A DNA stretch of 58,382 nucleotides from a bacterium (GTDB taxonomy: Bacteria; SZUA-79; Acidulodesulfobacterales; Acidulodesulfobacteraceae), in the NCBI GenBank assembly GCA_021850985.1, contig JAJZJX010000004.1, positions 1 to 58,382 on the forward strand, read 5' to 3'. A model generated the notes under the pieces. The model had not been told where the DNA came from and did not search any database. It saw nothing but the letters and a program-made list of their open reading frames with translations. Every line of letters starts with the position of its first letter. Position 1 is the stretch's first letter. Position numbers and translations under genes: made by a program. Shown here piece by piece: positions 16,261 to 24,309 of the stretch.

Positions 16261-17916
16261 TTAATACGTAAATCCTTTTTTATAATACCATTTTCTTATA
16301 TCGTACCCTATTCCCGCCGGCGCCGGTTTTATTCCTTTTACCGACCTGACGACTACGGGCATTGCATAAGGAACGTATAAAAATGTATAAGGGGCTTCTT
16401 TTGCAAGAATACGCTGGATTTTAAAATAATATTTTTTCTGTTTTTTTAAATTAAACGTCGATCTAGCTTTTCTAAACAAAACGTCTATTTCGGGATTATT
16501 AAAAGAGGTAAAGTTTAAGCCTTTAGGAACGATATTAGAACCGGTAAATATCGAAGCGTTGTCGTAAGGGTCAGGTGTTATGGTAAATCCCAGCAAAACG
16601 GTCTGAAACTTTTTTTTCATAATAAATTCGGATATAAGCGACGTCCACTCCATAACCCTTATTTCGGCTTTTATGCCTATTTTTTTCAAATTCTGCTGTA
16701 TTATCTCGGCGGCGGAAAGCCTTTCCTGATTTCCCTGCGGGGTAAGTATCGTAAACCTGAAAGGGATTCCGTTTTTTTCAAGAATACCGTTTTTTAAGCG
16801 CCATCCCGCCTGCCTTAAAAGCCTCAGCGCTTTATCCGGATTATAGCGGTATTTTTTTACGTTCTTATCGTAAAAATAAGTTCCCGGCATAAAAGGACCG
16901 TAACAGTGAATCCCTAATCCGAACAGAGCCCCTTTTATTATCTCTTTTTTATTTATCGCGTAGCTTAAAGCCCGCCTTACTTTTACGTTTTTGAAAAGCG
17001 GGTCTAAAAGATTATATCCCAAAAAAGTAAAACTTAAAGAGGGATGAATATATTTTTTAAACTTTGAATTAAATCCCTTTCCGTTAGATTCATATTTATA
17101 CTGAATAGGGCTTAATCCCATGTAGCTTATGCCGTTGGATTTAAGCATCAAAAACATGGACGAAATATCCGGCACTATTTTATACACAAGGCGTTTTATT
17201 TTTGGAGCGCCCATAAAATAATGAGGATTTGCTTTTAAAACTATTTCGTAACCGTGGATCCATTTGTCGAATTCGTAAGGGCCGGTGCCGACCGGACGGC
17301 TTCTTAACTTAGTTGTTAAGAGATTTTTTCCTTTTAAAAGTTTTTCCGGCAAAATGCTTAATCCCCATGACGAAAGCGCGGGCGCATAAGGTTTTCTGTA
17401 AGTAACCCGAAAAATATATTTTCCTATAGTTTCGGCTTTATAAACCTTAAGATATTCCGCAGCATAAGGCGTAGGCGTTTTGGGATTTACCATTAAACGG
17501 TAAGTAAACATGACGTCTTTTGCGGTAAATTTTTGGCCGTTCTGCCAGTAAACGTTGCGCCTTAAATAAAAAGTTATAGTTTTGCCGCCGTTGCTTATTT
17601 TCCAAGATTTCGCAAGATCCGGAACTATTTTAAAATTGCGGTTATACCTGACCAAACCGTCGTAAATTTGGGAGGTAACTTCGGCGGTAGGCGCATCGGC
17701 AGCCATATTTCCGATAAGATTCGTCGCGTCGGCGGGCAAACCGATTATTAAAGAGGAATTTTGATAGTTTTTAAAAGGTTTTATTATTTTTTTACTGCGG
17801 CTATTTTTAACGCCGGGTTTTGAATAAAAAAATATAGCGGCTAAAGCAGATATTACTAAAACCGCTAAAATGAAGAGTAAATATTTATTTCTTTTTTTAT
17901 ATCCGGATAATTTCAT
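16261..17916 (-). CDS. Family 5 ABC transporter solute-binding protein (peptide/nickel type)
   Basis: Extracytoplasmic binding protein (551 aa) of the oligopeptide/nickel family. An N-terminal hydrophobic segment (about 13-32) acts as signal or membrane anchor; no lipobox cysteine is seen. Typical blocks are YDGLVRYN, DLAKSWKISNGGKTITFYLR, VYWQNGQKFTAKDV, RRALSYAINKKEI and the C-terminal APYTFLYVPYAMPV. No permease or ATPase genes lie nearby, so its transporter must be elsewhere. The ligand is unknown; its position before moaC does not prove a metal role. Confidence 0.88.
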   Translation of the reverse strand: MKLSGYKKRNKYLLFILAVLVISALAAIFFYSKPGVKNSRSKKIIKPFKNYQNSSLIIGLPADATNLIGNMAADAPTAEVTSQIYDGLVRYNRNFKIVPDLAKSWKISNGGKTITFYLRRNVYWQNGQKFTAKDVMFTYRLMVNPKTPTPYAAEYLKVYKAETIGKYIFRVTYRKPYAPALSSWGLSILPEKLLKGKNLLTTKLRSRPVGTGPYEFDKWIHGYEIVLKANPHYFMGAPKIKRLVYKIVPDISSMFLMLKSNGISYMGLSPIQYKYESNGKGFNSKFKKYIHPSLSFTFLGYNLLDPLFKNVKVRRALSYAINKKEIIKGALFGLGIHCYGPFMPGTYFYDKNVKKYRYNPDKALRLLRQAGWRLKNGILEKNGIPFRFTILTPQGNQERLSAAEIIQQNLKKIGIKAEIRVMEWTSLISEFIMKKKFQTVLLGFTITPDPYDNASIFTGSNIVPKGLNFTSFNNPEIDVLFRKARSTFNLKKQKKYYFKIQRILAKEAPYTFLYVPYAMPVVVRSVKGIKPAPAGIGYDIRKWYYKKGFTY

Positions 17917-17981
17917 ATTTATTTATTATCTCAGATTAACGGGCAATGTTTCAAGGAAAAAACAATTTACGTCGGGGACAG

Positions 17982-18068
17982 GGAAAAGGTGTCAGATTTT
18001 ATTTTCCGCACATATATAGTTAATAAATATAGAAAGTTGTTTCCGGAAAATTAATCTGACACCTTTTC
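17982..18068. repeat. GGAAAAGGTGTCAGATT inverted repeat between two genes
   Basis: The left arm 17982-18008 and right arm 18044-18068 form a long inverted repeat (GGAAAAGGTGTCAGATTTTA pattern, ending CCG; complement CGGAAAATTAATCTGACACC) around a 35-base AT-rich loop. It abuts the argC stop codon, so it may serve as the argC transcription terminator. Just before it is a half-site GGGGACAG of the other palindrome family. Confidence 0.8.
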
Positions 18069-19187
18069 TTACGGATATGGCGAATATTGAGGGATTCCGA
18101 AATCCGGCTCCAAACCGAACATAAGATTCATATTCTGAATTGCCTGAAGCGAAGCCCCTTTTCCAAGGTTATCGATTGCGCTTATTATTTTAATCATAGA
18201 ACCGCCGTCGCCGGAGACTGAGCCGTTTTTTTCGCGAATTTCAAAAGCTATATGGCAGTTATTGGTATAAACTACGTTTTTTATATTGCAGTCTTCGATA
18301 TTATTAAGTATCGAAACAAACGGACTTCCGCAGTAAAAATTTTCATATATGCCTGTTATATTTTCTTTAGATAAACCTTTATTTAATTTTAAATATACCG
18401 TAGTCAATATGCCCCTTATAACGGGGATGACATGAGGGGTAAATATGACGTCCGGCATAAGTTTGCCGGTCTGCTGCTGAGGCAAATTCAAAAAGGCTTT
18501 TTCTATTTTTTCTTTAATTTCCGGCAGATGTCTGTGCGTCCAAACGTTATAAGCTTTTGCCGAGCCGTCTGTTTCGCAAAAAAGATTCTGGAGTTTTAAG
18601 CCCCTGCCGGCGCCCGAAATTCCCGACAGAGAGTCTATTACAACCGGAAACGAAAAATCTACGCACCCTTTAAAAACAAGGGGGAGTATAGGGAGTAATG
18701 CGCCTGTAGGGTAGCATCCCGGATTGGCGATGAATTGCGAATTTTTAATTTTACCGTAAAAAACGTCGGAAAGCCCGTAAACGAAACCGCCGTTTAATTC
18801 CGGAGCGCTATGTTTGCCGTAATGCCGCTCATAGACCGATACTTCGTCAAATCTGAAATCGGCGCCTATATCGATTATTTTAACGTCTTTGTTTTTATTT
18901 AAAACAGCCGGTATGAGCTTAGAACTTTCGTTATGGGGAAGACAAAAAAATACTGCATCGGAAGACCCGCCTATTAAGTCTGCATCGAAAAGCGAAAATT
19001 TAATTTCGGATAATAAAGGGTTTTTATGGTTCGCCTTTGCGAACAGAGGGAAAAAATCGGAAAGTTTTTTGCCGGCATTACTGTTTGAAGTAATTACCGA
19101 TATAGAAACATCCGGTCTTAACGACAGCGCCTGTATAAGATATACACCGCTGTAACCGGATGCTCCTACAATCGAAACTCTTATCAT
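18069..19187 (-). CDS. argC: N-acetyl-gamma-glutamyl-phosphate reductase
   Basis: NADPH-dependent third enzyme of arginine synthesis (372 aa). The Rossmann start is VSIVGASGYSGVYLI, the catalytic cysteine is in FIANPGCYPTG, and SGISGAGRG and THRHLPEI are conserved. It is somewhat longer than the usual 340-350 residues, with an insertion around 235-250 (LNLPQQQTGKLMPD). The C-terminal codons touch the repeat at 17982-18068. It lies 20 bases after rpsI, probably in the same transcript. Confidence 0.95.
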   Translation of the reverse strand: MIRVSIVGASGYSGVYLIQALSLRPDVSISVITSNSNAGKKLSDFFPLFAKANHKNPLLSEIKFSLFDADLIGGSSDAVFFCLPHNESSKLIPAVLNKNKDVKIIDIGADFRFDEVSVYERHYGKHSAPELNGGFVYGLSDVFYGKIKNSQFIANPGCYPTGALLPILPLVFKGCVDFSFPVVIDSLSGISGAGRGLKLQNLFCETDGSAKAYNVWTHRHLPEIKEKIEKAFLNLPQQQTGKLMPDVIFTPHVIPVIRGILTTVYLKLNKGLSKENITGIYENFYCGSPFVSILNNIEDCNIKNVVYTNNCHIAFEIREKNGSVSGDGGSMIKIISAIDNLGKGASLQAIQNMNLMFGLEPDFGIPQYSPYP

Positions 19188-19207
19188 TTATGGATATAAC
19201 GATTATA

Positions 19208-19603
19208 TTATCTCTTAGAGAACTGGAATCTTGCTCTTGCCGCTTTCTGCCCGTATTTTTTTCTTTCTTTGACTCTCGGGTCTCTTGTAAGCATAGAGGC
19301 TTTTGCAAGAGTTTCTTTTAATTCCGGATTTATAAGAAGAATAGCTTTTGCAAGCGCAAGCCTGACCGCTCCGGCTTGACCGCTTAATCCGCCGCCCGAT
19401 ACGTTTATATATACATCGAACTTATTTTCTATCGTATAAAACGCTAAAGGCCTTACGGCAGAAACCCTGTGGCTTTCAAGAGGAAAATACTGCTCGAAAT
19501 CTCTTCCGTTAATAATTATTTTGCCGGCTCCTTCTTTGAAATAAGCCCTTGCAATACCTGTTTTTCTTTTGCCTACCGCGTGTATAATGCTTTTTTTAGC
19601 CAT
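19208..19603 (-). CDS. rpsI: 30S ribosomal protein S9
   Basis: 131 residues, usual length. The start GKRKTGIARAYFKEGAGKI, the central GGGLSGQAGAVRLALAKAIL and the basic tail ending ARARFQFSKR are diagnostic. It follows rplM as in most bacteria. Confidence 0.98.
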   Translation of the reverse strand: MAKKSIIHAVGKRKTGIARAYFKEGAGKIIINGRDFEQYFPLESHRVSAVRPLAFYTIENKFDVYINVSGGGLSGQAGAVRLALAKAILLINPELKETLAKASMLTRDPRVKERKKYGQKAARARFQFSKR

Positions 19604-19665
19604 CAGCTTTTACCTTATTAATTATATCTTAATTTAATTTCTATTTTTTAATTGTTTACTTTGAC

Positions 19666-20082
19666 TTACTTTACCTTATCGGCTATTTCTACCCTAACCG
19701 GCTTTTGCGCAGCATGAGGATGCTCTTCGCTTTCGTATATTTTAACTTTTTTTATTACCGCATCCGACAGTTTATTCTTCGGAAGCATTCCTTTTATAGC
19801 CGAAAGCAGAGGATAGGAATGGTCCTTTTTTACCATATCTCTATATTTGAACGTTTTAAGTCCTCCCGGATAACCGCTGTGAAAATGATATTCTTTATCT
19901 TCGGTTTTTTTTCCGGTTAATTTAGCTTTGGCGCTGTTTATAATTATAACGAAATCTCCGTTGTCCGCATACGGCGTCCAGTCCGCTTTATCTTTGCCCA
20001 TAAGCCTGTTAGCCGCAAAACTTGCTACTCTTCCAAGGCTTATGTCTTTTGCATCAACTAATATCCACTTGCTTTCAGTCAT
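19666..20082 (-). CDS. rplM: 50S ribosomal protein L13
   Basis: 138 residues, usual length. Diagnostic stretches are WILVDAKDISLGRVAS, NGDFVIIINSAKAKLTGKK, YHFHSGYPGG and the GMLPKNKLSDAVIKKVKIY block. First gene of rplM-rpsI-argC, with a TTGACA promoter about 60 bases upstream. Confidence 0.98.
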   Translation of the reverse strand: MTESKWILVDAKDISLGRVASFAANRLMGKDKADWTPYADNGDFVIIINSAKAKLTGKKTEDKEYHFHSGYPGGLKTFKYRDMVKKDHSYPLLSAIKGMLPKNKLSDAVIKKVKIYESEEHPHAAQKPVRVEIADKVK

Positions 20083-20139
20083 TCAAAATCTCCCGAAATA
20101 AAATATAAAATAATATGTACAATTTAAGCGTAGTTTAAT

Positions 20140-20168
20140 ATTATTAAATAATTATGCTTTTTTGTCAA
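20140..20168 (-). promoter_or_regulatory. Sigma-70-type promoter for rplM-rpsI
   Basis: On the minus strand: a perfect TTGACA, a 17-base spacer, and AATAAT, 58 bases upstream of the rplM start. The region is very AT-rich, so other -10 registers one or two bases away (ATAATA, TAATAT) are possible. Confidence 0.55.
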
Positions 20169-20190
20169 GAATTTTTTTATAATTTATATT

Positions 20191-20739
20191 TTACCACCAG
20201 TATTCGGGATATTTTCTGTATTTAGAAAGATTATTTACCACTAAAGCGACTATCAGCATTATAAGGGCGCCTAAACCCACGGGCATTAGCGGATAAAGAA
20301 AGCCGAGTTTATATATTCCTTTGCCGCCGATTACCGCTATTAAAGAAGTGGCGCCCCCTGGAGGATGAAGCGTTTTAGTCGCGTGCATAAGCATAATTGC
20401 AAATGAAACCGCTACTGCAGCTGCTAACGGCATATTTATATGGCCGAGCAGTTTATAACTTGCGACTCCAACGAAACCCGAAAGTATATGCCCGCCCAAA
20501 AGATTCCTCGGCTGAGCGAGAGGAGTTTTGATAGCGCCGTAAATAAGAACCGCCGAAGCTCCGAAAGAACCGATTAATAAAGTTAAATCGTACGGATTGA
20601 AAAATTTAGCGGATATGTAAGCTACTGTCCCTATGCCTATTATAGAAGCCAAGCCAGACCAAAAAATTACGTGCAGGCTTATAGTAGTTGCATTTTCTCC
20701 TCCGCCCTTCATTCTGTCAAAGTATTCTTTAATCCACAT
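20191..20739 (-). CDS. HPP-family membrane protein
   Basis: Integral membrane protein (182 aa) with about four helices (roughly 25-48, 53-70, 95-115, 145-168). The family motif LHPPGGATSLIAVIGG is present. HPP proteins have been linked in cyanobacteria to nitrite transport; the role here is open. In many genomes the HPP domain is fused to CBS domains; here the next gene upstream is a separate two-CBS protein 41 bases away, so the pair probably acts as one regulated transporter. Confidence 0.9.
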   Translation of the reverse strand: MWIKEYFDRMKGGGENATTISLHVIFWSGLASIIGIGTVAYISAKFFNPYDLTLLIGSFGASAVLIYGAIKTPLAQPRNLLGGHILSGFVGVASYKLLGHINMPLAAAVAVSFAIMLMHATKTLHPPGGATSLIAVIGGKGIYKLGFLYPLMPVGLGALIMLIVALVVNNLSKYRKYPEYWW

Positions 20740-20780
20740 TTTAGTTTCCCCGCTGTTATTATGGTTAATTTTATTTATTT

Positions 20781-21386
20781 TTAATTTTTATCGATATGCT
20801 TTATGATATCCGTCATAGATATTACGCCCGCGAGTTTTCCGTTTATATCCACTACAGGCATAACTTTTATGCGCTTTTCGTTAAATACCGCCGCCGCTTT
20901 TTTAATACACGTATCGGTCGATACGGTAATTGCAGGCGAAGCCATAATATCTTTAACGTTTTTGGCGTCGATAGTCCTTTGAGCTTTTGGCGTCGGTTCG
21001 CCTATTAAATGCCTTACCAAGTCCTTAAAAGTGTGTTTTTTTATGACTCCCGCGCTGGTTAAAATGTCCGAGTCGGACAGAAATCCGACGACCGCGTTTT
21101 CGTCGTTAACTACCGGAGCGCAAGTCAATCCTTTTTCCGCAAGGAGATTCATAGCGTCTTGTATTCCGGAATTTTCATGCACGGAAACTACTTTTTTCGA
21201 CATCACTTTATCGACGGTAATGCCGTGAACTTTGTCCCTGGCAAGCATAAACGCATCCCTGTAAATTTTAATAAAATCGCCCAGAGAGATATCGATATAG
21301 GTTTTGTGTTTTTCAAAAGCTTCCCTGATATCTTCTTCGGTCACTTCTACGCAGCTTTTTTCTTTTTCTTCGTTTAAGTTTTCCAT
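20781..21386 (-). CDS. Protein with two CBS domains
   Basis: Cytoplasmic 201-residue protein. An acidic N-terminus (1-60) is followed by a CBS pair: VDKVMSKKVVSVHENSGIQDAMNLLAE-type with GFLSDSDILTS (about 60-120), and VKDIMASPAITVSTDTCIKKAA with GVISMTDIIKHI (about 145-200). CBS pairs bind adenine nucleotides and gate partners. The partner is probably the HPP protein encoded next. An FNR/CRP-like palindrome lies about 95 bases upstream. Confidence 0.92.
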   Translation of the reverse strand: MENLNEEKEKSCVEVTEEDIREAFEKHKTYIDISLGDFIKIYRDAFMLARDKVHGITVDKVMSKKVVSVHENSGIQDAMNLLAEKGLTCAPVVNDENAVVGFLSDSDILTSAGVIKKHTFKDLVRHLIGEPTPKAQRTIDAKNVKDIMASPAITVSTDTCIKKAAAVFNEKRIKVMPVVDINGKLAGVISMTDIIKHIDKN

Positions 21387-21481
21387 AATTTTTTCCTCAA
21401 TTTTTAAAATTAAATTAGGGGATTTATTTATTATTGATGTATAAGTTTTATTATATATTAGCAGAGCCGGTATTTTTAATA

Positions 21482-21497
21482 TGTGATTTATGTCACA
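21482..21497. promoter_or_regulatory. FNR/CRP-family palindrome upstream of the CBS-HPP pair
   Basis: TGTGATTTATGTCACA, a perfect match to the TGTGA-N6-TCACA form used by CRP-family proteins. On the minus strand a TATAAT or TAATAT -10 lies about 30-35 bases downstream, which places the site near the -41 region expected of a class II activator. It sits between the polyferredoxin stop and the CBS start. A weak resemblance to the GTCACAAAT tail of the palindromic repeats is a caution. Confidence 0.6.
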
Positions 21498-21499
21498 AA

Positions 21500-22621
21500 T
21501 TAAAAATTATTTTTATTTAGAAGGAGAAGTTTTTCGCCGGAAATATCTTTTATGCCGGCAGCCTTGTACATTCTTAACGCGCCGAAACTGCATATATCCT
21601 TGCAAAGACCGCAGGAAGTGCAAAAAAACGGCTTGAGCAATATTTTGTTTTCCTTAAAAATTAATGCGCCGGTAGGACACATTTCCCAGCAGTTAGAACA
21701 AAAAACGCAGTTTTCGTTTATTTTAGGCAGCCTTATATTAAAAAGCGGTACTAACTCTTTATTTTCTTTCAAAAACTCATAAATTTTTTTCTGCCTTTTT
21801 AATAACGAATAATTTACGCTTTTATCTTTTTTTCCGGTATTAATAAATTGAGAATATAGTTCCGATAATGGAAGATCTTCTATTGAAACGTTTTCTGCAA
21901 GCTTTTTTGCGTTGTCTTTTAAACTTTTAAACGAATTTTTAAAAAATTCTCTTCGGTCTAACGTTTCGGGGGTTTTAACGCCGCCTGCGTTTTTGTTATT
22001 TTTTTTATCCGTTTCTTTATACTTATCCGCGGCTTTATCGCAGGTATGTTTAAACTTATATGCCGCAAACTTTTTAAAATTAAAATCCTCCGCTTTAATT
22101 TCCTTAAAAGCGTTTTCTTCGTTTAAAAACTTTTTTATTTCGTCTATTCTTTTTATTTTTTTGTTATAGAAATATTTAAGCCTGCATGATTTACAGCCGG
22201 ACGAAACGAAGGTTATCTGCGACCCGTTTTTTACGGAAGAAATTATATCTGCGTCTTCCAATTCATAAATACATTTTATAAAATTATTATTATCGTTCAC
22301 CGGAATTTTAAATTCTTTAAGATACTCTTCGGTTTTACAGCAAAAATAAAAATTTTCTAAATTTTTATCGGGTTTATCTTTCTTAACGTAAAAAACGGAA
22401 TTCGGACACAGGTAAAGACAAGCGTTGCAATTCGAACAGTTTTCCAGAATATTTATTTCGGCGCCGGTTATTTTTATGGATAAATCGGGGCATCTTTCGA
22501 TGCATTCATAACATCCCGCCATAGGGGTTTTGAGCCTTACGCAAAAATCCGGATTTATTAAAATCCGTCCGTCGTCTTCTTTTGCGTTTAAAAATTTATC
22601 CAGCAGGTTCAGAATATTCAT
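21500..22621 (-). CDS. Polyferredoxin-like protein with two ferredoxin modules
   Basis: 373 residues with a ferredoxin module at each end. The N-terminal one has CYECIERCP and CSNCNACLYLCP; the C-terminal one has CVFCSNCWEMCP and CTSCGLCKDICS. In between is a lysine-rich linker with CKSCRLKYF around 140-148. No signal or membrane part, so it is probably a cytoplasmic electron carrier with up to four [4Fe-4S] clusters. It overlaps the dus gene by 26 bases, and mobB is upstream, so a link to molybdoenzymes is possible but not shown. Confidence 0.85.
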   Translation of the reverse strand: MNILNLLDKFLNAKEDDGRILINPDFCVRLKTPMAGCYECIERCPDLSIKITGAEINILENCSNCNACLYLCPNSVFYVKKDKPDKNLENFYFCCKTEEYLKEFKIPVNDNNNFIKCIYELEDADIISSVKNGSQITFVSSGCKSCRLKYFYNKKIKRIDEIKKFLNEENAFKEIKAEDFNFKKFAAYKFKHTCDKAADKYKETDKKNNKNAGGVKTPETLDRREFFKNSFKSLKDNAKKLAENVSIEDLPLSELYSQFINTGKKDKSVNYSLLKRQKKIYEFLKENKELVPLFNIRLPKINENCVFCSNCWEMCPTGALIFKENKILLKPFFCTSCGLCKDICSFGALRMYKAAGIKDISGEKLLLLNKNNF

Positions 22622-23597
22622 TAGGCGCTATTTTTGTTTTAAGTATTTCTAAAATTTCGGCGTTCTCTTTACCGCTTTTTGCGTTATTGACGGCTGCTCT
22701 CAGTTCTTTGGAGCCTTTAAATCCCTTTAAAAAATTATAAAGATGGGGTTTCATAACGTTAAATCCCCTTGTTTCACCGTAAAAAGAAGATATTTCTTCG
22801 TTTAATTCAAGCAGTATATCTATTTTATCAGACATAACCGTCATATAAGGCGCCTTTTTTTCAGACCGTCCTCCGGCAGCCGATATATTTAGATAATCGC
22901 CGAATATCCAAGGTTTTCCTACTGCTCCCCTTGCGAACATAATTCCGTCGGCTCCGGTATAATTCATTATGTTCAAAGCATCGTCCGCCGTAAATACGTC
23001 GCCGCTTGCATAAACGGGAATTCTAACCGATTCTTTAAGTTTTTTAGTCTGGGAATGGTCTGCCGCTCCGCCAAACATCTGAGAACGCGTCCTCGGATGA
23101 AAAAAAAGAGCGTTTATTCCGTAATCTTCTGCAATTTTTCCTATCTCTATGAAATTTACGGAATTAAAATCGAAACCGCTTCTAAATTTTACGGTGAAAA
23201 AGGCGTCTTTGACCGATTTCCTGACGGAGCAGGCTATATCCGCAAAAAGCGCGGGGTCTTTTAATAACGCGCTTCCCGCACCTGTTTTAACAACCTTTTT
23301 AACCGGACAGCCCGCATTTACGTCTATAACCTTAAATCCCGCATCGAACGCTTTTTTGGCTGCTTCCGACAAAACGGCGGCGGAATTGCCGAATAACTGA
23401 ATGCCGGTTTTTGCAATACCTGCACCGGATTCAAGAAGTTCAAGCGTTTTCTTATCGTTTCGCAAAAAGCCTTCGGAGCTTATCATCTCCGTAAAGCAGA
23501 ATTCCGCTCCGTATTTTAGGGAGATTTTTCTGAAAGGATATCCTGTAATCCCCGCCATTGGCGCCAAAATGCATCTGCCGAGGCTGATTTCGCTCAT
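22596..23597 (-). CDS. dusB: tRNA-dihydrouridine synthase
   Basis: FMN enzyme (333 aa) that reduces uridines in tRNA. Blocks: LAPMAGITGYPFRKI, the catalytic cysteine in DVNAGCPVKKVVKTGAGSAL, FRSGFD, FFHPRTRSQMF and a GADGIMFARGAVGKPWIF FMN-phosphate site. The DusB type is favoured by these blocks and the length. It starts 12 bases after mobB. Confidence 0.92.
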   Translation of the reverse strand: MSEISLGRCILAPMAGITGYPFRKISLKYGAEFCFTEMISSEGFLRNDKKTLELLESGAGIAKTGIQLFGNSAAVLSEAAKKAFDAGFKVIDVNAGCPVKKVVKTGAGSALLKDPALFADIACSVRKSVKDAFFTVKFRSGFDFNSVNFIEIGKIAEDYGINALFFHPRTRSQMFGGAADHSQTKKLKESVRIPVYASGDVFTADDALNIMNYTGADGIMFARGAVGKPWIFGDYLNISAAGGRSEKKAPYMTVMSDKIDILLELNEEISSFYGETRGFNVMKPHLYNFLKGFKGSKELRAAVNNAKSGKENAEILEILKTKIAPNEYSEPAG

Positions 23598-23609
23598 ATA
23601 CTTATATAC

Positions 23610-24152
23610 TTATATATCGTAATTATGCAGAATAATTTCTTTCTCTATAAAAGCAGATATTTTTTCTGCATCGTTAATATTTATTTGCGGAACGTCCAAA
23701 CCGCCTATCGGCTCGTCGGCGCAAACGAGGAGAAGATTGGGGTCGTTTTTAAATCTTAGTTCTAAACCGCCCGCATCCTTTCTCGCAAGCTCAATTTTTT
23801 TTAAGCCGAGTTCTTTAAAACCTTCCACTATAAGTATATCGGAGCCTTTAAAAAAATCAGATATTAAACCGTCTACGGTTATATCTGCAGACGGCTCTAC
23901 ATCGCTGAAAAATGAAATTTTTTCTTTAGATATAAGCATCGTGGAAAATGCACCGGCATTCTTGTGCCTCCATGAATCTTTTCCTTCGATATCAGCCGAA
24001 ACGTTATGATCGGTATGTTTTATAGAAGAAACTTTATATCCCTTTTGAGACAGTATTTTTATTATTTTTTCTATCAAAGTCGTTTTGCCGGTTCCCGACC
24101 TCGCAAGGAAAGAAACTACGGCTGGGATTTTCACTCTTTTTGTTTTAACCAT
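23610..24152 (-). CDS. mobB: Molybdopterin-guanine dinucleotide adapter MobB
   Basis: P-loop GTP-binding protein (180 aa) that assists MobA in bis-MGD formation. The P-loop is ARSGTGKTTLIEKII near residues 18-32, followed by VSSIKHTDHN, DSWRHKNAGA and ILIVEGFKELGLKKIEL. All are standard MobB motifs. First gene of mobB-dus-polyferredoxin; it supports use of bis-PGD enzymes such as the one at 33720. Confidence 0.93.
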   Translation of the reverse strand: MVKTKRVKIPAVVSFLARSGTGKTTLIEKIIKILSQKGYKVSSIKHTDHNVSADIEGKDSWRHKNAGAFSTMLISKEKISFFSDVEPSADITVDGLISDFFKGSDILIVEGFKELGLKKIELARKDAGGLELRFKNDPNLLLVCADEPIGGLDVPQININDAEKISAFIEKEIILHNYDI

Positions 24153-24197
24153 AAATTTTTACCGTTTATCGTCAGTATTTGTAAATATAAAGCATAT

Positions 24198-24226
24198 TGT
24201 ATATAATATAAATGACGTAAATGCAA
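24198..24226 (-). promoter_or_regulatory. Possible promoter of the mobB operon
   Basis: On the minus strand: TTGCAT, 17-base spacer, TATACA, 46 bases upstream of the mobB ATG. Pattern only. The H+-ATPase gene diverges from the same 157-base spacer, and its own promoter could not be placed with confidence. Confidence 0.4.
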
Positions 24227-24309
24227 TATCCGGTCAATTCAATCTGTTATTTATTATAACAAAATTTAAAGTAAATTCTACAAATTAATCTTAAAAAAAA
24301 TAAAATTAC

